Shown here: in pieces, positions 10,646 to 21,994 of the stretch
Layout of the letters: the number at the start of each line of letters is the position of its first letter
Numbering within the stretch: position 1 is the first letter of the stretch
Origin: Gonatopus flavifemur
Taxonomy: Eukaryota > Arthropoda > Insecta > Hymenoptera > Dryinidae
Reading direction: 5' to 3'
DNA: 64,000 nucleotides
NCBI GenBank assembly: GCA_018340375.1
Contig: JAFFJZ010000003.1
Location: 14,570,001 to 14,634,000, forward strand
Translations under genes and position numbers: made by a program
Notes under the pieces: generated by a model
Seen by the model: the letters and a program-made list of their open reading frames with translations, nothing else
What the model was told of the DNA's origin: nothing
Databases searched by the model: none

Positions 10646-13275
10646 GAATGGCTGAAGGTCAGGGTAATTAAATTGTTTACCATTCTCTGAAAAGTCGCCG
10701 ATGCCGAATGCAGACCGAAAGGCATAACCTTAAATTGGAAAAGACCGCGGCGCGGTACAGTGAATGCCGTGATCGGTTTACTATCCTCTGACAGAGGAAT
10801 TTGCCAATAGCCGTTCTTAAGGTCAATCGTGGAAATATATTTGGCATCCCTAAGTTTGTTCAGGGTATCGTTAATGTGCGGAAGAGGATAAGCATCTTTT
10901 TCCGACACTTTATTCACTTTTCTAAAATCAATACAAAATCTGTAGGTTTGATTTTTCTTTTTCACCAGCACAATGGGGGAACTCCAAGGGCTATCTGACG
11001 GCTCGATTATACCGTCGCTGATCATTTTGTCAACTTCTTCGTTGATGACCGCCTGCATGGCAGGGTTCCGCGGATAATAACGTGATTTGATCGGCTCGGT
11101 GCCGGGGATAACTTTAATTCTATGTTCCGTGATCATAGTAGGACCTCGGATATCACCAAATTCCTCTAATTCCTTTTCGAGGATTTTGCGGGCCTCCGAT
11201 TCGTTTAAATTTTCCTGCAAGGAATTGACAGCGTGAGTGTTCTGGGGTTTTCCCCAATCAACCTGAAAGTCTAACAGAGACAGGTTATCAACACCGAAAA
11301 GAATCTTATCGTGATAATTCTCCAATAGGCTATAGGCCAATGGAACGACGTGGCCTTCAATTTTAGTTAAAACGTAGGCAGAGCCTTTAGTACGTATGCT
11401 TCGACCGTCTAAAACTGTCAAGTCCTGGCTTGTGGGATTGAAATATGTACATAACCCTAACCGTTGCACTTCTTTGAATAAATTAAAATCCAAGATTGAG
11501 GTGGTTGCACCTGTGTCAGCCAAACCCCAAAGTTTCCTATCTCCTATTGATACCTCCAATCGCGGCCGTAGATCACCGGAACATGCGTTGTGTGACGTCC
11601 CTACCGCTGGAGCGCTTCCTTTTGCTGAATGGCTAGCCTGTTCTTGTTGCCTGGATTCATCATTCGGATGATTATTAGGGGAACCTTGGCTAGACACTCT
11701 AACATTGGGACCTCTCTCTCTAGCAATTGGTGGGCGCGACTGGTAAAAGGGATTATTCCCATCTGTATATTGCGGTTGAGGGTTCGGACCTCTCTCTCTA
11801 GAGTGTGGATTACCTCTTTTTGAGTATCCTGAGTCTACTGGACGGACTGTGATGCAAGTACATTCATGTGTCGTGACGTCCTTTTTCCCGCATCGTGAAC
11901 AAAACTTTACATATCGGTTTTTGCACCTTACACTCGTATGTCCCCTTTGGCCGCATCGCCAGCAATGAGTTGCGCTATTATACGCTGAATCTATCGAATT
12001 AAGTTGATTGAATTTGGGTTTTCGGGGTGCTTCGTAAGATGTTTCCGTATTCTGACCTGCTGGGGGAGGTTTATAACTTTCCCCTTCTTTAAGGGTTTTC
12101 TCGTACTCGGAGGTGAACTGAATCAAATCCGCGACACTCTTGACCTCGCGACGGCGAACATACATTTTATATTCACACCTTAAGTTGGTGTACAACCTTT
12201 CCAATTGCGCTTTATCGCTCATTTCGCCGTAGCGACGCATAAGCGTCTGAAGACTAGTAATGTATTCGCGCGCGCTTTCTTTAGGTCCTTGCGTTCTATT
12301 TCGGATTTCATCCTCCATTAAGCGATCCGAGTCGACAGGGAGATAAAAAGTTTTCAGGTCCTTTATAAATTGATCCCATTGGGTCCAGTTTTGTCTGTTA
12401 TTACGGTACCACAATAAGGCCTTGTCTTTTAATAACAAAGGTATACAAGTGACCAATTGTTCGTGGGTAATACCGAAACTAACGCTCAATTCTTCGACGC
12501 GTTCAAGAAATGTTTGGAGGCCGGATCCCCCGTTATAGCTGACCCCCCATTTGCGAACCTGTTCCTGAATACGGTTTTCCTTGCTTGATTGATTTCGGAA
12601 GAGATTTTGTAACAACCGACTAATTTCCGTTACTTCCGGATTAACGGGACTCGAGGGACGTTCGGGACTAGAGCCATAGCTACCTCTTCGTGAATGAGCC
12701 AATTGTGCTCGTAGTTCCTCAATTATGCGCTCTGAATGTGCGCGTTCTTTCTCTAGGGTCTTTTCCTTTTCCCTTAGGGCCTTCTCTCGCTGAGACATAT
12801 TATTCTCATATTGCTTCAAATCGTTAGCTAATTCCGCTTGTATCTCATTCCTGATTCGTTCGCGCTCTTTTTCTAGTTGCTTTCTAAAATCTACTTGGGA
12901 GCCCATTGATGTCTCCCTTCTAGTTCGAATTGTCCTAGCAGGCAGCGGATCCTCATTATCAGATTCTTGATCAGAACCTGATTCAACTGATACAAAATCT
13001 TGAACATTACCCTCGGCTTGTCCGTCGTCGGGGCTGACTTGACGAGAGGCGTTGTCCTGATTGGTCAATTCTTCTTGACTGCCATTCTGGCTAGTTTGTC
13101 CCTTACTTGTTTTCAGTGCCACTATAGTATCTCTTAATAAAGTCTTGAGGACTTGTACAGCCTCCCCTGGGTCGTGCGAGATACCGCGTTTCGATAATTC
13201 TTCTATGACCTGTTCCTTTTTCAAACCCCATATCCAGGTAGTTTTCTCCGCGGGAGTGTGATGCATCTTGGGCAT
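10615..13275 (-). CDS. gag-pol: Retrotransposon Gag-protease-RT N-terminal part
   Basis: An 886-codon frame from an ATG 209 bp inside the 5' LTR. In order: an N-terminal SAP-like helix pair (about 15-50, with LKKEQVIEELSKRGI), a Ser/Asp-rich linker, a charged coiled coil (about 130-195), a capsid-like region (about 240-400), and a CCHC zinc knuckle (C438, C441, H446, C451). A second Cys/His cluster (C459, C462, H470, C472) follows. Protease is marked by the active-site motif LADTGA (585-590), then RT fingers and palm (VLVKKK near 769, CIDFRKVNKV near 781, MPFGL at 851). Gag, protease and RT are in one frame, with no gag stop. Meaningful sequence ends near residue 870: the frame shifts at about 10662-10668, just before YLDD, and the last 16 residues are out of frame. 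Confidence 0.95.
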   Translation of the reverse strand: MPKMHHTPAEKTTWIWGLKKEQVIEELSKRGISHDPGEAVQVLKTLLRDTIVALKTSKGQTSQNGSQEELTNQDNASRQVSPDDGQAEGNVQDFVSVESGSDQESDNEDPLPARTIRTRRETSMGSQVDFRKQLEKERERIRNEIQAELANDLKQYENNMSQREKALREKEKTLEKERAHSERIIEELRAQLAHSRRGSYGSSPERPSSPVNPEVTEISRLLQNLFRNQSSKENRIQEQVRKWGVSYNGGSGLQTFLERVEELSVSFGITHEQLVTCIPLLLKDKALLWYRNNRQNWTQWDQFIKDLKTFYLPVDSDRLMEDEIRNRTQGPKESAREYITSLQTLMRRYGEMSDKAQLERLYTNLRCEYKMYVRRREVKSVADLIQFTSEYEKTLKEGESYKPPPAGQNTETSYEAPRKPKFNQLNSIDSAYNSATHCWRCGQRGHTSVRCKNRYVKFCSRCGKKDVTTHECTCITVRPVDSGYSKRGNPHSRERGPNPQPQYTDGNNPFYQSRPPIARERGPNVRVSSQGSPNNHPNDESRQQEQASHSAKGSAPAVGTSHNACSGDLRPRLEVSIGDRKLWGLADTGATTSILDFNLFKEVQRLGLCTYFNPTSQDLTVLDGRSIRTKGSAYVLTKIEGHVVPLAYSLLENYHDKILFGVDNLSLLDFQVDWGKPQNTHAVNSLQENLNESEARKILEKELEEFGDIRGPTMITEHRIKVIPGTEPIKSRYYPRNPAMQAVINEEVDKMISDGIIEPSDSPWSSPIVLVKKKNQTYRFCIDFRKVNKVSEKDAYPLPHINDTLNKLRDAKYISTIDLKNGYWQIPLSEDSKPITAFTVPRRGLFQFKVMPFGLHSASATFQRMVNNLITLTFSHSWRYIWTTLS

Positions 13276-13484
13276 GACGGTTGGATAACTTAAAAATTCG
13301 AAAACTCAGGCTCGATGAGAGAAAGATAAAGTAAATTAGTTCGCGAATTTATCGCGACGTGAGAAATGAATCCGAAAGACAACGCTGAATGGGTCGTCCA
13401 GGATAATACGGATATCCTCGTAATTAATCTATCTCACTGTTCCGACGAATGAAATCTAAGTCCCTGTTCGGGCGCCAAATAATC
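13276..13484 (-). promoter_or_regulatory. Retrotransposon 5' leader
   Basis: A 209-bp untranslated stretch between the 5' LTR and the gag ATG. It contains the primer-binding site at its LTR-proximal end. A packaging signal would be expected here but cannot be recognised by eye. Confidence 0.6.
13460..13477 (-). other. Primer-binding site for tRNA-Lys
   Basis: In element orientation, 7 bases after the LTR, the sequence is TGGCGCCCGAACAGGGAC. This is the 18-base complement of the 3' end of animal tRNA-Lys(UUU), including CCA, so first-strand synthesis is primed by that tRNA. Confidence 0.92.
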
Positions 13485-14695
13485 TGTAACGTTTCAAATC
13501 TGATGTGCGCGCCAACGGTGTTTAACCGAACCTAATTAAACAATAATTAGACCCCCAATGCCTCTAGCTCGCCGGATCCAAGGTTCAGGAGTGGGGGAAC
13601 GCGGGTTACAGACCATTAAATAAACAAAGTCAAAGTTAAATTTAATCAATAAACAATAAAGATTTATTATAAAAGATAGTTCAATAATAAGAGAGAAAAC
13701 CATTAATCAGAAAAGGTACTTATTTGCTATTTACAACCTTAATCTATTGTTACGCGCATGCGCGGGTCAAATCTTATTGATTTTACAAACCCTTAGAAAA
13801 CCCAAGTATTTGCCTATTGTGAAATCTATAGGAGTTCGGTTCCCGCCAATCACGATCAAGCTTTCTTCAAGTTGTAATTCTCCCTTCCCTAAGTAGAGAG
13901 AGAGAGAGAGAGAATTCAAGTGGTCCAAGTGATCATTAATATGTTAAATTTAAGCCGAGAAACCTTGATCGTGTATTGCGTCTAGTTATTCCTAGGATTG
14001 CGCCAATCAAAATGTTTTCCAACAATTCGGCTAGAAGAGCCGTTTAATGTATCTACTTCGGGTGCGTGACGAGGATCCTACGCTAATTGGTCCGATTCAG
14101 GATGTCCCATCCTCGGCCACCACCAACCCTAAGCTACCTATCAGAAGCAAGTCCCCTACTTGACTCCTGGTGCTCTGTTCTCAGGCTTCAGGATGTCCCA
14201 TCCACCAAGAGCTGTTTGAATTGTGGTTTCAGGATGACCCATCCACCAAATGCACAAAGCCGTGACAACAGCTATTTTTCGAACACCACCCGTAACGATG
14301 GTGCCGGACGCTTGTTCCCTTTCCAAAAGTTGAGTTACCTTGTATGGTACTCGGTGCAGTCAGCTGCGTTAGGCGAACAAGAGTGCTGGTATACTGACCA
14401 GGCACCCCTACATATACCCGGAGAAAGTTATTCCCGACTCTAGGCAACGCCATGAGTCGGGTCTCCACCGTGCGGTTCGGGTTCGTACTACTGACCCCCT
14501 CCTTTGGGCAGTGGCGCGCCGCGCGATATACGTCATGCGCTCGGTCAAGCGTATGTTTGCATGAAGGTTCCGAGCGCTCCGTCGGATGGCGCTACTATGT
14601 CCTTTGCACGCACCCGTATTATTGCTCTTATTAAATGTCGCTTCATTTATGCTCTGTCAAAGACAGATGTTTGCTTAAAATAGTGACTCGTCACA
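13485..14695 (-). repeat. 5' LTR of the Ty3/gypsy element
   Basis: A 1211-bp repeat matching 6140-7350 with no difference that I could find. In element orientation this is the upstream LTR and should hold the promoter. It includes the same (GA)9 tract and the three palindromic motifs (14096, 14187, 14228). The plus-strand side of its outer end is followed by the AACT duplication. Confidence 0.95.
14096..14246. repeat. Three palindromic motif copies in the 5' LTR
   Basis: Same three TTCAGGATGWCCCATCC sites as in the 3' LTR, at the same offsets. This copy lies in the LTR that would drive transcription, so any enhancer or insulator role would act here. Confidence 0.7.
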
Positions 14696-14699
14696 AACT
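14696..14699. repeat. Target-site duplication AACT (right)
   Basis: Second copy of the 4-bp duplication flanking the retrotransposon. Confidence 0.85.
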
Positions 14700-15687
14700 G
14701 ATAGTTGAATTTTCGTATCGATGCAAACGTTTTGTACTGTCGAAACGCTCTAATCGTGGAATTTAAATTCCTCTTGTGTTTACATGATTATAATTTCGGT
14801 TTATTTTGAAAATGAAAACGAATGGTCTCATGTGATTCGCGATGTACGGATTTAGATTTTTTGGGGAAAATCTTGGAGAATATTTCAAAATTTCATTCTT
14901 TCGTAGTTGGACCACACATCGTGTGCGATCATGTTGTTTTGAAAAGCATTCAAAGCTGTCTGAATACAAAATGCAAGATCTGATGGTGATCAAATACATG
15001 ATCTGTATTGCACAGGCATATTCTATCGATAAAATGAAGTAACTTCTCTGTTCGGAAAAATTTTATTCTGAAAATGTGAACATTTTTAAATCTCTCGAAG
15101 TGTGGAAAAATCTCGAAAACGCTGCAACCCACTCCTTTGAATTTGGAAACCATTTTTTGAATTGTACAAGGTGGATTTCAGGGAGAATAATTGAATCACT
15201 TTAATGTACTCCGTTTGAAAGCTATAGGATTGAAAATTCTGAGATTCCAGTCAATCAGCATTTAGAATTTTGAACCGCTTCAACTCTTTCTTTCTTCACT
15301 TGGAAAAGAAAGTTAGGAATTTTCTATCCTTGTGCACGGAAAGAATATTATCTCATAAATTACGATTTTGACATGATAGCACAGGCTCATACTTAAAGAA
15401 GCAGGAATTGTCAGATGTTTGAGAGAAATACTGCTGTTATAATCTTTCTTTGAAGTTGTTAACATCGTCATATTAGACATGATTCAATCAAAACACACCA
15501 TAATTATTCACGATGTTACATTGGAAAAGGCTGATTTTACGGTGTAGTCCTCCGTTACGATTCCCACATCGTGATAAAATCCTATAAAATTAAGAATTGG
15601 AATTTCATGTCTCATCCAATGATCAGAATCCTTCGGTTGCTACAAATAAGAAAATTCCCATTATTTTTTCAAAGTGGTAGCAGCGTT
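14700..15687. other. Non-coding stretch, no gene seen
   Basis: AT-rich host sequence downstream of the insertion, with overlapping short frames on both strands that carry no domain. Confidence 0.45.
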
Positions 15688-16289
15688 TTAACCGTTAGCT
15701 GCCACACTGGGGTGTATCGCACCCCAGGCCTCAACGAAGTGTAGTTTGGAAAAAATCATGCTTCTAGCAGCATCTTTCAACAATTGAATCTAGCCACTCG
15801 CTTACTAGGCACATAGCATGTGTTCTGAAGCGCCAGTTTGGCTCCATTTTTATTTTACCAATAAGAAATTGATCAAGTTTCAAGAAATGAGGAAATTGAT
15901 TTCTTCAAAAAATTTCAACTATCATACGTCGGGATTATTACCTTTTCTCGAGAACTCCGTTTTGGGGCTATTTTTTATCAGATAAATGTATCTCAAGAAT
16001 ACTTAGGTGTAATCATTCAATGAAAAATTGAGATTTCTAGAATTTTTTGGTAAAATAACCCGTTTTTTTGGTTATTGAAATATCTATAATTTTATTTCAT
16101 AATCACCTTGAAAATTCATCTAATATTTGTACACTATATTATTGAAAAAGGTCTTAAGATGTATTGAAAAATTTGCAAGTCAAAATATTGAGTGGAAAAT
16201 TCATATCGCCCATTTCTTTGGCTGGGGTGCGTTACACCCCAGTGTGGCAGCTATTTAACGGCGAATAAGTGTGGCAGCTAACGGTTGAG
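15688..16289. mobile_element. piggyBac-like MITE
   Basis: The left end reads TTAACCGTTAGCTGCCACAC and the right end has the inverse, GTGTGGCAGCTAACGGTTGA. The left flank is TTAA and the right is TTGA, one change from TTAA. Just inside each end is a small hairpin built on GGGGTG / CACCCC (15709-15725 and 16223-16240). TTAA target sites, AACC ends and subterminal palindromes fit the piggyBac superfamily. The right end carries an extra partial copy of the terminal block. The roughly 500-bp interior shows no transposase, so the element is non-autonomous. Confidence 0.65.
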
Positions 16290-17381
16290 GATATTTGGAT
16301 TTTGTTGAAAAATTGAGGAATTTTGATATTTCAAAACTAAACCTGAAATAAAATTTCATTGGACAAAAGAATTAAAGAAAGAGTAATATTGAAAGAAGAA
16401 TCTGATTAAGCCTGTAAATCGACAAAATACAACACCGCTGAACAAATTTTAATTTTCATGTAAGAGTGAATATACCTTGTACATCATAGAACTGCAATTT
16501 TTTCTTATATTATAAAACAATAAACACAAAACATTGAGAGAAGTGAATTCATTCAAATTCTGTGGAGTGAATATTCATTCCTCTGCAACAAAGTTTATTG
16601 ACTATCGAATGGAGTACATTCTTAAACTCGTTTAATTTCTGAAAATTGGAAGACTGTTTCCGTTGGGAACGACGCGTTCCAACAATTGATAAATTTATTC
16701 CGAGAGAGACAAATTTTTATCACATGAAATAGATGTTGATTTTGCTTTATCCGACTGAATATGTCTCTTCTCAATGCATTGGAATGCATTCGATGGAATG
16801 TTGGGGAACTTTTTCATCCTGATAAAAACCACGATGAGGTATATCATCGTTCTCGTATGGAATCCATCTGAACGTCATTAATTACTATGACGCTAAAGTA
16901 TTGAATATCCACGTTGATATTATATGACAATAATACTCAATCATTCTTCATACATATCGCATCGATTACTTCGAAAAAGACAAAAAATGAAGCAAAAACA
17001 TCAATCCAACATACATTGATTTATCAATATTTATTCGATCCATTCATCGTCGTATCTCACATCTCACCAACAATTACCATAGTTATCATTTTGATATGAG
17101 ATTTTTTGTCAGATTGCTGAGAAAATACCGGCAAATTCGTAGGAAAATATCATAATTTGACATACGTCATCGGTCTTACTTAACAACGATTTTTGGAAAA
17201 AAATTCTGAAAAATGAAGGTTTTCTTTTATAAGAATTTATCAACATTTCATTCGATCCGCCGTCATCATTGCTGTCGTTGAGTTTTTGTATGCTGCACAA
17301 TTTAATGTCATCGGAAATCATTTCTCATTCTAATACCTTTTTTCTTCTTTTTAAATAATCACTACATTTTTTCATTATTCC
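16290..17381. other. Non-coding stretch, no gene seen
   Basis: AT-rich sequence with frames of at most 70 codons and nothing recognisable. Confidence 0.45.
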
Positions 17382-17970
17382 CACTGTAGAAAAGTTCTAT
17401 GGGAAACTTTACATGAATTTTCGGAAGTAATTAACACTAACATGCGTTAGGAATTTTTCGTATTCTAACAGAAACTTACTGGAAAATGATAGTAATAATC
17501 CCATAGAAATTTTTCCTATCCCATGATCGAATGTTCCCGATTTTCAGTTTGTGTATAAGGAAAATTCTATTGTATCGGAATTTTTCCGTATTCTACATGA
17601 AATTTCATGTTTTTCCCTTCAATTTTTCAGTATAAATACAAGTATTTTGCGATACTTGCACTGCAATTTTCATGATTTCAATGCAATATTCCAGCACAAA
17701 TGCACGGAAAAAATAATTTAGCTGCAACAGCTGAGCAGCTAGCACGGACACGGGCAGCCATTAAATTAGCTCCTGCAGCTGAATTTTCGCTGTTACCGCA
17801 AATAAATTAACTACAAATGCAAATTTTTTTGCATTACAGGAGCTAATTTAATGGCTGTCCGTGTCCGTGCTAGCTACTTAGCTGCTGCAGCTAAATTACT
17901 TTTTCCGTGTGTACAGGATCATTGCTTCCAGTACGGTACTCGAAGTTTTCCGTAGATTTTTCTTATAGTG
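17382..17970. mobile_element. Repeat element with CACTG...ATAGTG ends, interrupted by a foldback MITE
   Basis: It starts CACTGTAGAAAAGTTCTATG and ends TTTTTCTTATAGTG. The first half (AGTTCTATGGGAAACTT, then TTCGGAAGTAATTAACAC) closely resembles the element at 51136-51386, so the two are relatives. The copy at 17703-17909 is inserted within it. The outer flanks do not match (CC and TG), so the exact limits are uncertain. Confidence 0.5.
17703..17909. mobile_element. Foldback MITE (family A), second copy
   Basis: A relative of 318-536 and 43674-43898, 207 bp, with CACGGAAAAAATAATTTAGC at the left and CTTTTTCCGTG at the right. It is flanked by direct TG repeats (17701-17702, 17910-17911). It lacks about 20 bp of the right inner arm that the other copies keep, so its hairpin is asymmetric. 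Confidence 0.85.
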
Positions 17971-18435
17971 TGCGCGTAGGAAAATTTCGATTACTTTTTC
18001 AATCACAGGATTCTGCTACTAAGATGGGATTACGGCACTGAAAAAATGTTCCACAGTTAGCTATTTTTGAGAGTTTGACTTCAATGTAACTGTGAATAAT
18101 TCGTTGAAGGAGCCAGGGAATTTTGCTCTCAGAGTAAGTTGGACTTCTTCAGAATGGTTGGCGTTTAACACGAAGCCACAGCTGAGGCATTTACAACAGT
18201 TTCAATTCAAAATTTCTCTCAATTAGTAAACTTCTTATCGGGAAGGCGTTTAGTGCCGAGCTCTCAAGTTAATTTTCTTTTGGTTTTAAGGTATTTCATA
18301 TATTAAATTTAACGATGCAATGTTTTATGACATCATATGCGTATTCTGTGGATCAAGTTTATGAAATCAACACACTTCGACGAATCGGAAATTCATAGAT
18401 TCAAGAACACTTTTTACTTCCATGTTTGTTATGTA
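17971..18435. other. Non-coding stretch, no gene seen
   Basis: AT-rich sequence; nothing identified. Confidence 0.4.
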
Positions 18436-18663
18436 TACTGTGAAAAATTTTTGTAAGAAATTTCAAGCACATGTTTGTGAAGTAATAAACACATACATGG
18501 ATAGAAAATTTCCCGTGAATTTTGGGGAAAATCCTACAAATGTACAGTAAAAATCCCATAAAAATAGCAATTTTAATATATATTTTTATGTGAAAATTCC
18601 CGTACAAGTATAGGAAATTTCTTTTACATAGGTATGGAAAAATTCAGAATATTTTGTACAGTG
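18436..18663. mobile_element. MITE, TACTG...CAGTG ends
   Basis: It begins TACTGTGAAAAATTTTTG and ends TATTTTGTACAGTG, flanked by TA on both sides. The core repeats an AAATTTCCCGTGAA / GAAAATTCCCGTAC-like word, akin to the cores at 17382 and 51136. It has no coding capacity. Confidence 0.55.
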
Positions 18664-19649
18664 TATAAGGAAAGGGGAGTATTGTGACAGGGTAAAAAAT
18701 CAATGATGTAGAAGGGGGTATTTGGCCTTTGCCGAACGCATCGGAACGTCGAGAAAATGCGATTCCCAAAAATATATGTGAAAATATTTTGTCTTTGAAT
18801 AATAGCAAATTTGTTTTTCATTGGAAATGCAGAATTTTTTCTTTATTCTCAGGATCAGGAATTATGAAAGGTCCATTTGAAAGTGGAATTGACGATAACA
18901 ACTTGTATTGCCACAACAGCGGCATCTCTGAGGATGATCATACAAAGATCCTCCAAGCAACTCATTTTGCAATCATTCAAGAAAGAAATAAAACTTTGTT
19001 TGACAGACATTAATTCAGGACAAAATTCGACTCTTCAAAGGTGCGGCTTTTTGTATAATTTTTCACTATTTCAAAAGAAATTGAGGAAAATTCTTGAATT
19101 CTTCTTGAGGACAATAATTCTTCATACACTTTTGTGCACGGTTGTTTGTTTTTTTTCCTTCCGTTGTTATTTATTTGATTGTTACGAACTTTGAGGATAG
19201 ATCTTGCTCGTCTAGACAAGTCTGAAATTCCAACGATCCTGTCAAGCGTTCATTGTTTTTTCCTCTTCAGTTCTCGTGGCGGGATTTACGTATGTTTGTT
19301 CCAAGAAATCATCCTGTTTCAAAAATCTAACAATTACTGTAACATTTGTGCTCGTCGCTGTCGTGTGAACTACGATCAAAACCGCAAGGAAAAAAGAGCA
19401 AATTAGCGAGTCGACCTTGATTTTGATATAATTACGTGTGAATCAAGTAATGAGAGTTTACCTTAGTATTGAACATGAATCTCTTCGATTATTATGACAC
19501 TTTTTTTTGCTGATAATATTGATCATATAGGCAAAATAATTAATTATATATTGACATTATTGTGTAGAAGGTTGAAATAATGATTTTCTGGAAATCCAAA
19601 GATCTCCTTGTTCTCCAAAAATTCTTAGTGTGTCGATAAAACGGATTTA

Positions 19650-19806
19650 CACTGTAAAAAAATAGGTAAATTATTCAGAGATTCAAGTAGTAATTAATCC
19701 GTAGACAAACTCGAAAAAATTACAAAGATTTTTCGGTAATTTTATCGAAAAATTTGGAAATTTTTATCTTCGTTGATGAATTCACCTAAATTTTTCTACA
19801 ATACTG
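19650..19806. repeat. Degenerate MITE, CACTGTAAAAAA start
   Basis: The left end is CACTGTAAAAAAATAGGTAA preceded by TA. The right side reads ACCTAAATTTTTCTACAATA, a worn inverse. The core repeats AAAAATT and CGGTAATTTT words. A similar fragment lies at 52694-52799. The right boundary is uncertain. Confidence 0.45.
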
Positions 19807-21994
19807 CGTATCAAACGATTCATCTGTTTCAATGCTATATTTGGACACTTTTAATAGTTCAACCCAGGAAAGTTTCAAACACAAGATTTGAGCACTTATT
19901 GAAGTGCTTTGACATGAAACTTTTGGATTCGTAGTGAAAAAGCTTTGCATTATTGAGAAATTAATTTCCTTCCGTAAAATATATTATCCTTTCAGTAATA
20001 TGCGGAATTAAAACCGCCGTTGAAAATTGATGTGCCTTATAATTCCAATATTAGCTCTCGAATATGTTCATTAGTTCTCACATTCCGATAGAGCACAAGA
20101 TACCTTTGAGATGTTTTTAATATGGTTGCACTTGAGTAATCATAACAATAAATACTATATATATTCATTCGGAGAAAGAATGCGAAATTCAAATTCGAAG
20201 GGATGTTGAAACAGTGAACGAAATTCATAATAAATCTAACAACAAGGAAATACTGAGAATTGTTGAGGTCGGTTCACGTTTTTTTATTATTTCAGTTATA
20301 AAATATCGTCAAAGACCGTAACCGAAAAAAATGACCGTTTGGTCAAGGTTGTGGTATGCCAAGTCTGAATTGATATATTCCAATTATTCTGCTCAATTCT
20401 ATTCAACATTCATAGTAAGATTCAAATATTTAAGTGAAATTTAGAAACTTTCACAAAAATTCTAAAGGACAATGTCAATTATACGGAGGAAGTTGTTTTT
20501 ATTCCGAAAGATCAACTATTAAAAGTTAATAAAGAAACAAAATTATGATGATACAAAGAAAAATTGAATTCCCCTGTGACCAATTCAAAAATTCTCGAAT
20601 GATAGTAATGATACTAACATTTACTTCCTCCGTTCTCATTCATCATGTTATTTTGAGAAAAAAAAAGATGATAGGAGATATGTGCATTAAAAATATACCC
20701 TGAATCATAACATCAGTGTTGACAGTGCCAATTATTATCAAACAAAATTATACACAGCACTTTGACTTCATATTTCATGTTTTTTATTTATTCTACCGCA
20801 TACTATCTTCCCCAATGATCTTTGATTTGACTCATGTTTCAATGAAAGATTGATACATCATCGATTGTTTTACAATCACGGAACATGTGTTGAAAAAAGT
20901 AACATTACAAAACAAATTCCCTGTCGAATATAATGAACGAATCATGAAGAAAGAATTCATTACACGACTCTTTATTCATACAATATAGTTGAGTGTTGAA
21001 AGAGAAAGTGTTTGCAAAAATAATGAACGGATAGTTGAAAGTTCAACTAGGAATGTTTTCACCATACGTGTGTGCGAATTATTTTATGTATTCGTAATTC
21101 CATATTTCATTACGATATTGAATGATTAGCGGTTTTTACTGCACTCGTGGTAGGCTTTTGCAGAGTGGAAATTGAAGTTCTACTCGTGAAAGCAGAGTAA
21201 TCATGGAAACTCGACATGTGTTCACAATCAGATGTCTATAGTCGAAATCTTTACAATTGAAGATTTGTTTTTTTACAAAACTGTTATATAGAGGGTACAT
21301 CGGGTAAATTAAGAAGATTGTTCGTGTGCATCAAAATTGAGGAAATGTCAGGAAAATTTACTAAAATTGTTTCAATAAGTATCATGTTGAATACCGATTC
21401 AACTTTAATATCATTCCTGAATCAATATTTGTTGTTCATAATAACTGATATAGCTCAAAATTCTCACTCTCAATTTTTGTACTTTTCATGAATTCGATCA
21501 ACGATAATTTCCTTCCGTGAAAGAGAAGTTTACATCCAAAATACAACTTTCAATGAATACCCCCCCTTTAATAAATTGTTTCTAGAGGACATAAATTCTT
21601 ATGTTCCGTACGCGTAATAACAATTAATCTGTCGGTTTCAATTGTGTACCTACCGCATTAAAAGTATCGGATTTTCAATCACTTTCGGGTCTGTTGGTTC
21701 GCGTATTATTGAATTTCCTTTAAACGCGTTTTCGCATAGGAAGAGTGAATAGTCCTTAGTCGAATAGATTTTGTCAAGTAGTTTATTGAATCTTACGCCT
21801 ACCCACTCCAAATCGATGAGTCTGGCTTTAAGTTTTACTTTCCACTGTGAAGACTAGAATGTTGTAGAGAGTTCCGTTGAAAGATCTTTGAGGAACACGA
21901 ACGTTTCATTATCCTTATCCTTCATTAATCTCCTAGTCTTTTCGTGTTGAAAACTGCACTGAGAGCAGCGTTGATTTATTCAACAATGGATGTA
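19807..21994. other. Non-coding stretch, no gene seen
   Basis: AT-rich sequence with very short frames. There are no inverted repeats of note and no GC- or CpG-rich patch. Confidence 0.45.

Larger units (their letters stand above)
6140..14695 (-). mobile_element. Ty3/gypsy LTR retrotransposon, full length, recent insertion
   Basis: An 8556-bp element on the minus strand. In its own direction the order is: 5' LTR (14695-13485), primer-binding site, a 209-bp leader from LTR to ATG, a gag-protease-RT-RNase H-integrase frame, a 246-codon extra ORF, an A-rich stretch, polypurine tract and 3' LTR (7350-6140). RT before integrase places it in Ty3/gypsy (Metaviridae). The two LTRs have equal length, and I found no difference by eye, including a (GA)9 tract, which implies recent insertion. 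The pol frame is nevertheless broken twice, near 10664 and near 9516. Each break is explained by one missing base in a short run of identical bases. The copy is therefore either newly dead, moved in trans by an intact relative, or carries assembly errors. Confidence 0.97.

Noticed and set aside
10655..10670. Programmed -1 frameshift in pol
   Set aside because: No slippery heptamer is visible, the site is in the middle of RT where no family shifts, and a simple one-base loss in a run explains it.
13460..13477. Lentiviral or vector contamination suggested by the lysine-type primer site
   Set aside because: The site reflects the conserved 3' end of animal tRNA-Lys. All surrounding genes are Ty3/gypsy, and LTRs plus target duplication show a host insertion.
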